Shown here piece after piece: positions 20,773 through 27,911 of a DNA stretch of 36,795 bases. The stretch comes from Pseudomonas fontis (GTDB taxonomy: Bacteria > Pseudomonadota > Gammaproteobacteria > Pseudomonadales > Pseudomonadaceae), in the NCBI RefSeq assembly GCF_028656955.1, contig NZ_JAMDGY010000019.1:1-36795 (forward strand). The letters run 5' to 3'. How positions within the stretch are numbered: the first letter of the stretch is position 1; each line of letters starts with the position of its first letter. Both the position numbers and the translations under genes were made by a program. Under the pieces are notes generated by a model that made no database searches, was not told the origin of the DNA, and saw nothing but the letters and a program-made list of their open reading frames with translations.

Positions 20773-21105
20773 ATGAACCGACCCTATCCCGCACTGGCCG
20801 CATTGCTCGCGTTTTGCGCCTACACAGGCTGGACCTTGTGGGCCAGTGAACAATCACTTGTCGCGTTCGGGCTTGAGTTGCTGTCGAGCCCGGACACCGC
20901 GCAACTGGTCATTGACCTGTACCTGATGGCCGGCCTTGCCTGCGTCTGGATGTACCGAGACAGCCGCAGCAAAGGGCGCTCACTGGTGTCGTTGTTGCCC
21001 TACGTGCTGGTGACTGTGTTTTTTGTCTCGATAGGCCCATTGCTGTACATCGTGATCAACGGCTTTCGGCGTAAGCAGCCGTTGAACGGGGGGGATGCCG
21101 GATGA
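20773..21105 (+). CDS. DUF2834-like small membrane protein
   Basis: A 110-aa protein with three hydrophobic segments (about 6-26, 45-62 and 73-95) ending in a basic tail FRRKQPL. The opening ALAALLAFCAYTGWTLWA and the central LVIDLYLMAGLACVWMYRD resemble the DUF2834 family of unknown function. GGAAGGA precedes the ATG. It overlaps the MAPEG gene by 4 bases, so the two are co-translated. Function unknown. Confidence 0.78.
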   Translation: MNRPYPALAALLAFCAYTGWTLWASEQSLVAFGLELLSSPDTAQLVIDLYLMAGLACVWMYRDSRSKGRSLVSLLPYVLVTVFFVSIGPLLYIVINGFRRKQPLNGGDAG

Positions 21106-21530
21106 GCGAGCCTCTGACGGTCTATGCCCTGTGTGTGCTGGTGCTGTTTGCGAAGATGCTGGGAATTTCCTGTTATCAGGGTTTTTTTCGTCTGCGTCAC
21201 CTGGCATTCACCAACCTCGAGGATGCCGGCTTCTTTCAGCGTGCGACAAGCCAGCAGGAGCTCCCGCAGGTGCGCCGCGCGGCCCGGGCCTGGGCAAATG
21301 ATCTGGAAAACATACCGCTGTTTTTCGTACTGGGCGGGCTGTGCGTGGCCCTGGGAACTGCCAGCTCGGCGAGCGCCTGGCTGTTTTGCACTTTCACCGC
21401 TGCGCGGGTGATGCACACGTTGCTGTACCTGGGTGCTCGCCAGCCGTGGCGGACCTTGGCCTATGCGGTGGGTGTCTGCTGCTTGCTGGGGTTGGCCGGG
21501 CTGGTCGCCGGCAAGGCTGTCGCCAGGTAG
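21102..21530 (+). CDS. MAPEG-family membrane protein
   Basis: A 142-aa four-helix membrane protein. RRAARAWANDLENIPLFFVLG and FTAARVMHTLLYLGARQPWR are the MAPEG signatures, with ENIP corresponding to the glutathione-binding helix and AARxxHT to the fourth helix. Eukaryotic relatives are glutathione-dependent membrane enzymes; bacterial functions are mostly unknown. Its ATG overlaps the preceding stop (ATGA at 21102-21105), and its own stop codon lies inside a REP element. Confidence 0.86.
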   Translation: MSEPLTVYALCVLVLFAKMLGISCYQGFFRLRHLAFTNLEDAGFFQRATSQQELPQVRRAARAWANDLENIPLFFVLGGLCVALGTASSASAWLFCTFTAARVMHTLLYLGARQPWRTLAYAVGVCCLLGLAGLVAGKAVAR

Positions 21531-21620
21531 CCGCTGCCGATAGGCTGCGCTCGTCTGCAATGCAGGCGTCGCGTTTGGGAGCCCTGACGGGCTCCAGCGC
21601 AGCCTGTCGGCAGCGGCTAC
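21527..21620. repeat. Complete REP palindrome of the GTAGCCGCTGCC type
   Basis: GTAGCCGCTGCCGATAGGCT at the left and AGCCTGTCGGCAGCGGCTAC at the right form long inverted arms around a centre containing GGAGCCC-TGAC-GGGCTCC. The MAPEG stop codon (21528-21530) is part of the left arm. It separates convergent genes. Confidence 0.88.
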
Positions 21621-21640
21621 ACAATGGTGTGCTAGTGCAG

Positions 21641-22393
21641 TCAGGCGAAGATCTCGACTTTGCCGGTGGCAAGACGATAGACCCCACCGACGATTTTCAG
21701 CTGGCCCTTTTCCAGTGCCGCCGTTAGCAGCGGCGTCGCCTTCTTGAGGCTTTCCACCGTGTCCCTGACGTTCTGCGCGGTCGCGTTCTCGATCAGGCTG
21801 CCGGGCTGCTTGAGCACCTTCTCGATGGAGGACTTCAGTGCATCGGTCAGTTTCGGGATGTGCCCGGGGAACACCGTACCATCCTTGACCGCCTTGATGC
21901 CGGCATCGATGGCGCCGCAGCTTTCATGGCCAAGCACCAGGATCAGCGGCGCACCCAGCACCGCGACGGCGTACTCAAGGCTGGCCAGGCCCTCGCCGGT
22001 GACGAAGTTGCCCGCCACGCGAATGGCGAAAAGATCACCACGTGCCGTGTCAAACGCATACTCCGGGGCGATCCGTGAATCGGAGCAACTGAGCACCGCC
22101 ACGAATGGGTTCTGCCCGGAAACCAACGCTTCACGCTCGTCTTTGAAGTCGTGGGTCGTGGAGTTTCCGCTCACGTACCGTTCATTGCCTTTGGCCAGGC
22201 GTTGCAGGGCCTGGTCGGGGTTGATTGCGTTTTGTGGTTTGGGTGGCGCGGCGGTTTTCTCGGCTGCCAGCAGTGCCTTGTTCGGCAGCACACCGGCCAG
22301 TAGCAGGGTACCTGCGCCTAGCCCGGCAAAACGAAGAAAACGACGACGACCCTCGGTGCTTGAGGTAGGGGATGAATCACATGATTCACACAT
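21641..22393 (-). CDS. Beta-class carbonic anhydrase with Tat-type signal
   Basis: A 250-aa zinc enzyme interconverting CO2 and bicarbonate. Zinc ligands and active-site residues are visible: Cys103, Asp105 and Arg107 in SCSDSRIAPE, then His156 and Cys159 in LGHESCGAID. The N-terminus carries GRRRFLRFAGLGAG (15-28) followed by a hydrophobic stretch, a twin-arginine export signal, so the enzyme probably acts in the periplasm, unlike the cytoplasmic Can. Length fits the exported subgroup. It lies alone between a REP and a VOC gene. Confidence 0.93.
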   Translation of the reverse strand: MCESCDSSPTSSTEGRRRFLRFAGLGAGTLLLAGVLPNKALLAAEKTAAPPKPQNAINPDQALQRLAKGNERYVSGNSTTHDFKDEREALVSGQNPFVAVLSCSDSRIAPEYAFDTARGDLFAIRVAGNFVTGEGLASLEYAVAVLGAPLILVLGHESCGAIDAGIKAVKDGTVFPGHIPKLTDALKSSIEKVLKQPGSLIENATAQNVRDTVESLKKATPLLTAALEKGQLKIVGGVYRLATGKVEIFA

Positions 22394-22526
22394 GATGTGG
22401 TGTACTCAGGTCAATTCGGTTGGAATGACTACTGTTGGGGGCAGTGCCTCGGTGGATCCTCGGCACTGGAGCAATGGAGTCTAGACGCTCTGTAACATAA
22501 AGCGCTTTGCCACCCCCGGCACACGT

Positions 22527-22919
22527 TTACTGCTGGCAGAAGCGGATCCGATTGCCAAAGGGGTCATACACTTCCAGCACTTTGCCCCAGCCTTGCTCAA
22601 GGATATCCGGGCGCCCGTACTTGTAACCTTTGCCTAACAGTTCATCGCGCAATAACTCGATGTTGTGTGTGGGGATGAAGAGCGTCGAGCCCGGGCTGGC
22701 ATCGCCATGGTGTTCGGAAAGATGCAGTTGCAGGCTGCCTCGGCTGATCCCCAGGTACAGTGGCATGTCGGCTTCGAAACGGTGTTCGAACACGACGCTG
22801 AAGCCGAGGAAGTCCAGGTAGAACTCGCGCGCCTTGGCTTCATCAAACATTCGCAGGATCGGGATGGGGCTGTCGAAAGTTACCGTGGCTGACGGGTTGG
22901 TGGGGTCAATTGACGTCAT
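22527..22919 (-). CDS. VOC-family (glyoxalase/bleomycin resistance) protein
   Basis: A 130-aa single VOC unit made of two beta-alpha-beta-beta-beta modules: PILRMFDEAKAREFYLDFLG with SVVFEHRF and LYLGISRGSLQLHLSEHHGD, then LFIPTHNIELLRDELLGKGY and VLEVYDPFGNRIRFCQ. This form with an FGNRIRF end is common among bleomycin-resistance-like proteins. The substrate is unknown. AAGGAAT precedes the ATG. Confidence 0.85.
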   Translation of the reverse strand: MTSIDPTNPSATVTFDSPIPILRMFDEAKAREFYLDFLGFSVVFEHRFEADMPLYLGISRGSLQLHLSEHHGDASPGSTLFIPTHNIELLRDELLGKGYKYGRPDILEQGWGKVLEVYDPFGNRIRFCQQ

Positions 22920-23036
22920 TATTATTCCTTGAATTGCGCCGGGGCGTGGTGGTCAGGTTGATCCTCAGCAAGTGCATTTGCACCTTTGGCATGCTCTACT
23001 TCATGCGTCTGACGACACCCCCATTAAGGACGATGA

Positions 23037-23474
23037 ATGCCGCTGATTACACAACGCGTAGAACTGGCCCGCAAGGGTGCCAACGATAAAGTCATTTGCC
23101 GCATGGCATCCGGTTGGGCGGTCATGGGGGATGTGCAGTTCCTGCCGGGCTACTGCCTGCTGTTGCCCGACCCGGTGGTTGCCAGCCTGAACGACCTGGA
23201 TAGCGAGGCCCGAGCAGCCTACCTGCTCGATATGGCCCGTCTCGGCGACGCGGTACTGCAAGCCACCGGGGCCCTGCGCATGAACTATGAAATCCTTGGC
23301 AACTCCGAGCCGGAACTTCATTGTCATCTCTTCCCGCGCTATGCCACGGAACCTGAAGAGAAGCGCAAGATGCCCGTCTGGTTCTACGACTGGAAAAATG
23401 CAATTCCTTACGCCGAAGAAACCCATGGGCCATTGCGCCAGAAGATTGCCGAGCTATTGACCGCGGCGAGCTGA
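23037..23474 (+). CDS. HIT-family hydrolase
   Basis: A 145-aa histidine-triad protein. The motif region reads EPELHCHLFPRYATE, giving HxHxF in place of the full HxHxHxx, as in the diadenosine tetraphosphate hydrolase-like HIT subgroup of proteobacteria. Such enzymes cleave nucleotide phosphoanhydrides or phosphoramidates. AAGGA lies 6 bases upstream of the ATG. It precedes a GNAT gene by 26 bp and the two may form an operon. Confidence 0.86.
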   Translation: MPLITQRVELARKGANDKVICRMASGWAVMGDVQFLPGYCLLLPDPVVASLNDLDSEARAAYLLDMARLGDAVLQATGALRMNYEILGNSEPELHCHLFPRYATEPEEKRKMPVWFYDWKNAIPYAEETHGPLRQKIAELLTAAS

Positions 23475-23500
23475 AAACAGCCGGGCAGGAGAGGTGCTGA

Positions 23501-24004
23501 ATGGAATCTTTCAACGTTCGTGAACTAAGCCGTACGGATGCCGAAGCGTTGCTGGCATTTGAAGAGTTGAACCGGGACTGGTTCGAGTCCCATATCGATG
23601 CACGCGATCCTGCGTTCTACTCCCTGCAGGGTGTTGCTGCGCACATTGATGCGTACCTGTCCGATTTCCTCGTGGGCGCTTGGCACCCGTTTGTTGTCGA
23701 AGATGCCAACGGCAAGATCGTCGGGCGTGCCAATCTGAAAGCCATCGATTCAGTCACGCGTTCGGCTCAGGTCGGTTATCGGATCGATCAGCGCGCTTGC
23801 GGCCAGGGGTTGGCAACACAGGCGTTGAAACATCTGATCGAGCAAGCGCGGGTGCGTTGGGGGCTTAGCCAGTTGGAGGCTTATGTCTACCCCGAGAATG
23901 TCGGTTCAAGAAAGGTATTGGATCGATGCGGGTTTGTGCTTGAGCCAAAGGGTTTTGCCAGCGCACCGAGTACGGAAGAGCGATTGGTCCTTACTATCCG
24001 GTAG
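23501..24004 (+). CDS. GNAT-family N-acetyltransferase (RimJ/RimL-like)
   Basis: A 167-aa acetyltransferase. Family signs: WFESHIDARDPAFYSLQG, VGYRIDQRACGQGLATQALK with the acetyl-CoA pyrophosphate loop QRACGQGLA, and YVYPENVGSRKVLDRCGFV at the C-terminus. GGAGAGG precedes the ATG. It follows the HIT gene closely. The acetyl acceptor is unknown. Confidence 0.9.
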   Translation: MESFNVRELSRTDAEALLAFEELNRDWFESHIDARDPAFYSLQGVAAHIDAYLSDFLVGAWHPFVVEDANGKIVGRANLKAIDSVTRSAQVGYRIDQRACGQGLATQALKHLIEQARVRWGLSQLEAYVYPENVGSRKVLDRCGFVLEPKGFASAPSTEERLVLTIR

Positions 24005-24107
24005 CCGTGATTGGGCATTGGCTTGGCTACGATTTTGCGCGTAGGCAAGCCAACATCCTTTCGTGCACGAACTGATGTGTCAGCTATGTGGCTGACCCAT
24101 GCCGGGC

Positions 24108-24845
24108 TCAGTCGGCACTCAAACCATTGCTGAGCAATTGCGCCTTGAGGTTGGGCCGGTAATTCTTTGCATAGGTACGACCAATGCTGCTGGACCAGGG
24201 CTGGCCATCAGCGCGGCCGATGACCTGCCAATGGCGCATGAGGTGTTGGTCGTAAGCAGTAATTGCAGGCTCCAGCGCGGTGCGGTTGTAGCGCTCATGA
24301 TGACAAAACGTGTCGATGGACATTCGCGGTTTCTGCGCCGCCGGTTTGCACACGTGCCCCAGTGCCATGCCGCACAGGGCGAAGGTCTTTTCAGGCAGGC
24401 CTAGCAACTCGATCATTTCCAGAGCGTTGGCGCGAATGCCACCGACGGGCACTACGCCCAAGCCCAGCGAGCGTGCAGCGATCATCATGGTACTGAGGAT
24501 GATGCCACCGTCGGTGCTGGCAGTGATCAGGCCTTCGAGGTGACGCTGGATCTGCTGGTCGTATCCATTCAGTGCGGCGCCGAGCGCAGTCTTGTGGAAG
24601 TCCACCACCAAGGTGATGAACACTGGTGCTGCGGCGATCCACGGCTGGCCGCCGGCCACCGCCGCGATGCGCTGGCGGGTCTGCGCATCGCGCACGACGA
24701 CTACGGAAACATGCTGGGCATTGAATGACGTCGGGGCCTGGTGGCCGGCGCGCAGAATGGCATCCAGGTGCTCGTCACTGACGGGTGTGTCGTGGAAGCT
24801 GCGATCGCTTCGATGGCTGGCGAGCAAGTCGAGGGTGGGTGTCAT
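24108..24845 (-). CDS. Nitroreductase-family NAD(P)H-flavin oxidoreductase (NfsA-like)
   Basis: A 245-aa FMN enzyme. The phosphate-binding SHRSDRSF (10-17), APTSFNAQHV with the FMN-contacting residues, and the central GLGVVPVGGIR match the oxygen-insensitive NfsA-type nitroreductases, which reduce nitroaromatics or quinones with NADPH. It lies 45 bp downstream of the cysteine-rich regulator on the same strand, so the two are probably co-transcribed, and it sits beside the azapteridine cluster. Whether it acts on the cluster product, which is redox-active, is unknown but worth asking. Confidence 0.87.
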   Translation of the reverse strand: MTPTLDLLASHRSDRSFHDTPVSDEHLDAILRAGHQAPTSFNAQHVSVVVVRDAQTRQRIAAVAGGQPWIAAAPVFITLVVDFHKTALGAALNGYDQQIQRHLEGLITASTDGGIILSTMMIAARSLGLGVVPVGGIRANALEMIELLGLPEKTFALCGMALGHVCKPAAQKPRMSIDTFCHHERYNRTALEPAITAYDQHLMRHWQVIGRADGQPWSSSIGRTYAKNYRPNLKAQLLSNGLSAD

Positions 24846-24890
24846 GCCTTATTCCTTTAAGGGCTGTTGGTGCGTTGAAAAATAGCGAAG

Positions 24891-25544
24891 TCAGGGCAGT
24901 GGCTGGATGTTGTAGACGCAACGTCGATCACCGGAAATCAAGTGCTCGCAGCGTTCGACAATCGCCCCATCCCCCATGGCGGCGCGAAATATCTGCAACT
25001 CCGAGCGGCAGAAGCCCTGGCATCTGCGCGCGGCGGCGCAAATGGGGCAGTGCTTCTCGATCAGCAGCCAACCTTGGCCTGCCGGTTCCATGTGCGCCAT
25101 GTAGCCGGCGAGCTCGCGAATGCGAACCAGGATGGCGACCTTTTCTTCCAGGGAGGACGCTTGCGCGCAGGCCTGGACATATTCCTGGCGATTGCTGGCC
25201 TCCATGCTGCCGATGATTTTCTCGATGCCATCACTGCCGAACACTGCCTCGATGGACTCGATCAGGTGCAGGGTCAACACGCCGTGGGAATCGGGGAATT
25301 GCTTTTGCCCAGCGTCGGTCAGTGTCCACTTCAAGGAGGGCCGACCGGCACCCTTGATGGGCGCCGAAACACCGACGATCAGCTCCGTCGTCTGCAATTT
25401 CTGGATTTGTTGCCGGGTGGCTTCAAACGTGAGCTCCAGCAGGGTGGCCAGTTCGTTGGTCTTGAGTGGGCCGCGGGTCTTGAGCAAAAACAGGATGCGT
25501 TCGGAAGTGGATGACTGGGCATCGTCGGCGGGTCTGAAGGTCAT
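24891..25544 (-). CDS. SufR-like transcriptional regulator with cysteine-rich (Fe-S?) domain
   Basis: A 217-aa protein. The N-terminal winged helix-turn-helix (about 14-75) contains ERILFLLKTRGPLKTNELA and FEATRQQIQKLQ, ending with GAGRPSLKWTLTDAG. The C-terminal region has six cysteines (166, 169, 175, 179, 199, 209) in CPICAAARRCQGFC ... VERCEHLISGDRRC, closely resembling the iron-sulfur domain of SufR. The ATG at 25544 gives the family length; the open frame extends 52 codons into the intergenic region with unlikely sequence. It is divergent from the biosynthetic operon and so is its likely pathway-specific regulator, perhaps redox-responsive. Confidence 0.86.
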   Translation of the reverse strand: MTFRPADDAQSSTSERILFLLKTRGPLKTNELATLLELTFEATRQQIQKLQTTELIVGVSAPIKGAGRPSLKWTLTDAGQKQFPDSHGVLTLHLIESIEAVFGSDGIEKIIGSMEASNRQEYVQACAQASSLEEKVAILVRIRELAGYMAHMEPAGQGWLLIEKHCPICAAARRCQGFCRSELQIFRAAMGDGAIVERCEHLISGDRRCVYNIQPLP

Positions 25545-25886
25545 AAATTGCGTGTAACCATGGCAAGTGAGCACGTCACTGAAGTTGGTCGACCTTTGAC
25601 GCCATCCATTGCGCAAGAGGGAATGGGCATGAGCATAGTCATTTTTCCTGCCCAGGAAAATAACTGATGATTGGAATAGGTACCACGCCACGAGAGACAA
25701 ATAATTATAAAAGCGATTACTTGCTTTTATCGGGATCGTGACTACGATCGTAGCTAGCTATTTTTGACGTCAACTGACGTCACCTTCATTCGCCTACCCA
25801 TTTTGGCCGTTCACAACACGCTGTACCCAAGCAATGAGTGCTTGGTGGCTGCAAAAAAATAACAACATCCAAGGAAGGAAATTTGT
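25545..25886. promoter_or_regulatory. 342-bp regulatory region upstream of the azapteridine/pyrazolotriazine operon
   Basis: No gene is credible here. It is AT-rich compared with its surroundings and holds several symmetrical sites: ATAAAAGC-N8-GCTTTTAT (25707-25730), two palindromes TGACGTCA at 25765-25772 and 25775-25782 (10 bp apart, same helix face), and the stem CCAAGCA-N5-TGCTTGG (25827-25845). TTGACG at 25764-25769 overlaps the first TGACGTCA and could be a -35 element, though no good -10 was found. The leader ends in AAGGAAGGAA (25871-25880), which serves as ribosome binding site and contains GGA motifs of the kind bound by RsmA/CsrA. Confidence 0.65.
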
Positions 25887-26942
25887 ATGACTGCGCAAAA
25901 ACCGACGACTATCTATGAGCACGCTGACGAGGTTACGGCCTTGAACAGCGTGGTCGACCTGGTGAAGCTTTCCGACCAGTATCGACAGTCCGCCATCCTC
26001 CACTTCGCCGTCGCGCAGAAACTGTTCGATCACACCGCTTTACCTACTGGCGCACAGGCCATCAGCGAGCAATTGGGCTGGGTCGCCAACAAGGCGAAAA
26101 TCTTCCTCAATGGCCTGGTTGCCCTGGGTCTGTTGAGAAAAACCGCCGACACCTACACCAACCAACCCTTGGCCCAGCGCTTCCTGGTCAGCAGCAGCGT
26201 CGAGTTCATCGGCCCGATCATTGCGCACCAGCGCTTGCAGTGGCAGAACTGGCCGCGCCTGGGGGAGATCCTCGGCAGCGCCGAGTCCATGGATTTCCAG
26301 CAAGAGAACCGCTTCAAGCACGACATCGCCGCTCGCGATGCCTTCAACGATGCGATGGTGCGTTTCAGCCAGCCCATGGTTGATGTGCTCAAGGAACTGC
26401 CGGTCTTCGACACCGCGAAAAAGGTCATCGACCTGGCCGGCGGGCACGGCACCTACATCGCTGAAATCGCCCGGCGCCATCCGCAGGTCCAGGGCGAGAT
26501 CTGGGACCTGGCCGCCACGCGTCAGGCCGCTGAAAGCACCGTCGCGAAGTACCAGTTGGCAGGTCGCCTGACATTCAAGGAACGCAACCTGCTGGACCTG
26601 GCCCGCTACCAGGGTGAAGGTGCCGACGTGATCATGGTCAATGACTGCCTGCACTATTTCACCCGCGAAGAAACCCGTGCATTGCTTGGCTCGGCGGCGC
26701 AACTGGTGAACGACGGTGGTTCGTTGCTGGTACTGAGCATGACCCTGGATAATGATGAAATTCACCCGGCGCTGTCGGCGGATTTCTCCCTGCACATGAT
26801 GGTCAACACGGTTCACGGTGAACTGCACCCCACCCCATGGATCGCCGAGCAAATGGCTGCCCAGGGCTTCGAAGTGCACCAGCAATCGATCGGGCGCTAC
26901 AGCCTGTTGATCGGTCGTCGCACTGAGGGGAGGGCTGCCTGA
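25887..26942 (+). CDS. psdA: SAM-dependent methyltransferase with N-terminal dimerisation domain; first gene of the psd-type operon
   Basis: A 351-aa protein of the plant-type O-methyltransferase family. The N-terminal winged-helix dimerisation part (about 35-105) is SAILHFAVAQKLFDH ... AISEQLGW ... FLNGLVALGLL. The SAM-binding motif KVIDLAGGHGTYIAEIARRHP spans about 179-199, and NDCLHYFTREETRALL marks the post-I region. ToxA-type toxoflavin clusters lack this second methyltransferase; a seven-gene psd cluster for pseudoiodinine starts with psdA, and the position fits. It would add a methyl to N or O of the azapteridine or pyrazolotriazine scaffold. AAGGAAGGAA is its ribosome binding site. 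The symbol is by cluster position, from memory. Confidence 0.85.
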   Translation: MTAQKPTTIYEHADEVTALNSVVDLVKLSDQYRQSAILHFAVAQKLFDHTALPTGAQAISEQLGWVANKAKIFLNGLVALGLLRKTADTYTNQPLAQRFLVSSSVEFIGPIIAHQRLQWQNWPRLGEILGSAESMDFQQENRFKHDIAARDAFNDAMVRFSQPMVDVLKELPVFDTAKKVIDLAGGHGTYIAEIARRHPQVQGEIWDLAATRQAAESTVAKYQLAGRLTFKERNLLDLARYQGEGADVIMVNDCLHYFTREETRALLGSAAQLVNDGGSLLVLSMTLDNDEIHPALSADFSLHMMVNTVHGELHPTPWIAEQMAAQGFEVHQQSIGRYSLLIGRRTEGRAA

Positions 26943-27835
26943 TGCTGCGCTTTGTGACCCTGCACTGCGCAGAGACGGCAGCAAGCTTGAGCGGATTTAT
27001 CGAGCAATTGAACAGCTGTGCGAAAAGTGCCGGTTTTGACATCTGCGCTGCCGTGCAGGACACCCCGCTGCCCGAGGTTGACGGGGTCATCGTGTTGGTG
27101 TCGGCCGCAGACAGTTTCGCCGCGCTGAACGCCCGACTGCTGGCATTGAGCGATGGCTATCGCAACAAGGCCGTAAGCATTGTTCGCCTCACCGAAGGCG
27201 GGGCAGGCCAGCCTGTCGACGAACCGTTGAGGGCGACGCTGCTGCACTACGGCGCCTGCTTCATCTACCCCCATGGGTTGCTGGTGGAAGAGACGGGGGT
27301 ATCCCCGGGCGCGGTAAAAACCTGGCTGGCCGGCTTCTCCAAGTTCGCCGCGGCGATCAAGATGTGGCGCGCCCTGGAGGGCGTGTCCATCGAGTCCGCC
27401 GCCCTGGAATCGCAACGGCCGCAATTGGCCCATATCAACATCCTCACTCGCGACCTGGAAGCCTCCCAGGCGTTCTATCGCGAGATCTTCGGTGCCCGCT
27501 ATTGCTACAACCTGGGGCCGCGCAAAGTGGTGATGGAGTTGAACGGTTTCGACTTCTTTATCGAGCAGAGTTCGGACTTTGTCTACCCCGCGGGTTATCA
27601 CATCGGTATTCGGGCGCTACCAGAGGATGTCCAACGCATCGCCGACAAGGTCGCTGCCGACGACAACATTGTCCTGGTAAAGGGCAACGGTCCGGCTCCG
27701 GGGTATCACCAAGGTCCGGACAACGTGCGCACGGCCGTGTATTTCGAAGATCCCGATGGGTTGGTGGTTGAGGTTTACTCCAGCGAAATCGAGATGATCG
27801 AGACCAATCGAAGGCTGCTGCTCGACCAACTCTGA
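26942..27835 (+). CDS. psdB: Flavodoxin-like / VOC fusion protein
   Basis: A 297-aa two-part protein. Residues 1-140 resemble a shortened NADPH-dependent FMN reductase (flavodoxin) fold: VDGVIVLVSAADSFAALNAR, YRNKAVSIVRLTEGGAG, LRATLLHYGACFIYPHG. Residues 161-282 are a VOC domain with a complete metal-type triad at the canonical strands: His164 (LAHINIL), His220 (GYHIGIR) and Glu277 (VVEVYSS). Its ATG overlaps the preceding TGA by one base. It is not a toxoflavin gene, so it is the prime candidate for the step that makes this pathway differ, such as oxidative ring contraction of a 7-azapteridine. That role is inference. Confidence 0.82.
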   Translation: MLRFVTLHCAETAASLSGFIEQLNSCAKSAGFDICAAVQDTPLPEVDGVIVLVSAADSFAALNARLLALSDGYRNKAVSIVRLTEGGAGQPVDEPLRATLLHYGACFIYPHGLLVEETGVSPGAVKTWLAGFSKFAAAIKMWRALEGVSIESAALESQRPQLAHINILTRDLEASQAFYREIFGARYCYNLGPRKVVMELNGFDFFIEQSSDFVYPAGYHIGIRALPEDVQRIADKVAADDNIVLVKGNGPAPGYHQGPDNVRTAVYFEDPDGLVVEVYSSEIEMIETNRRLLLDQL

Positions 27836-27911
27836 TACTTGACTGATCAATGCACTACGGACGGGCTTCGTGCTCGGCCGTGGATCTGTTCGCTCGGAAA
27901 AAGGTGTACCT

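Noticed and set aside
22911..22918. Single TGACGTCA at the start of the VOC gene (another lies near 11582 inside the oxidase gene)
   Set aside because: Single 8-bp palindromes in coding sequence are expected by chance; only the close pair at 25765-25782 is treated as a site.
25545..25700. N-terminal extension of the SufR-like regulator by 52 residues
   Set aside because: It would run through the symmetrical promoter region and has no family counterpart; the ATG at 25544 gives the expected length.
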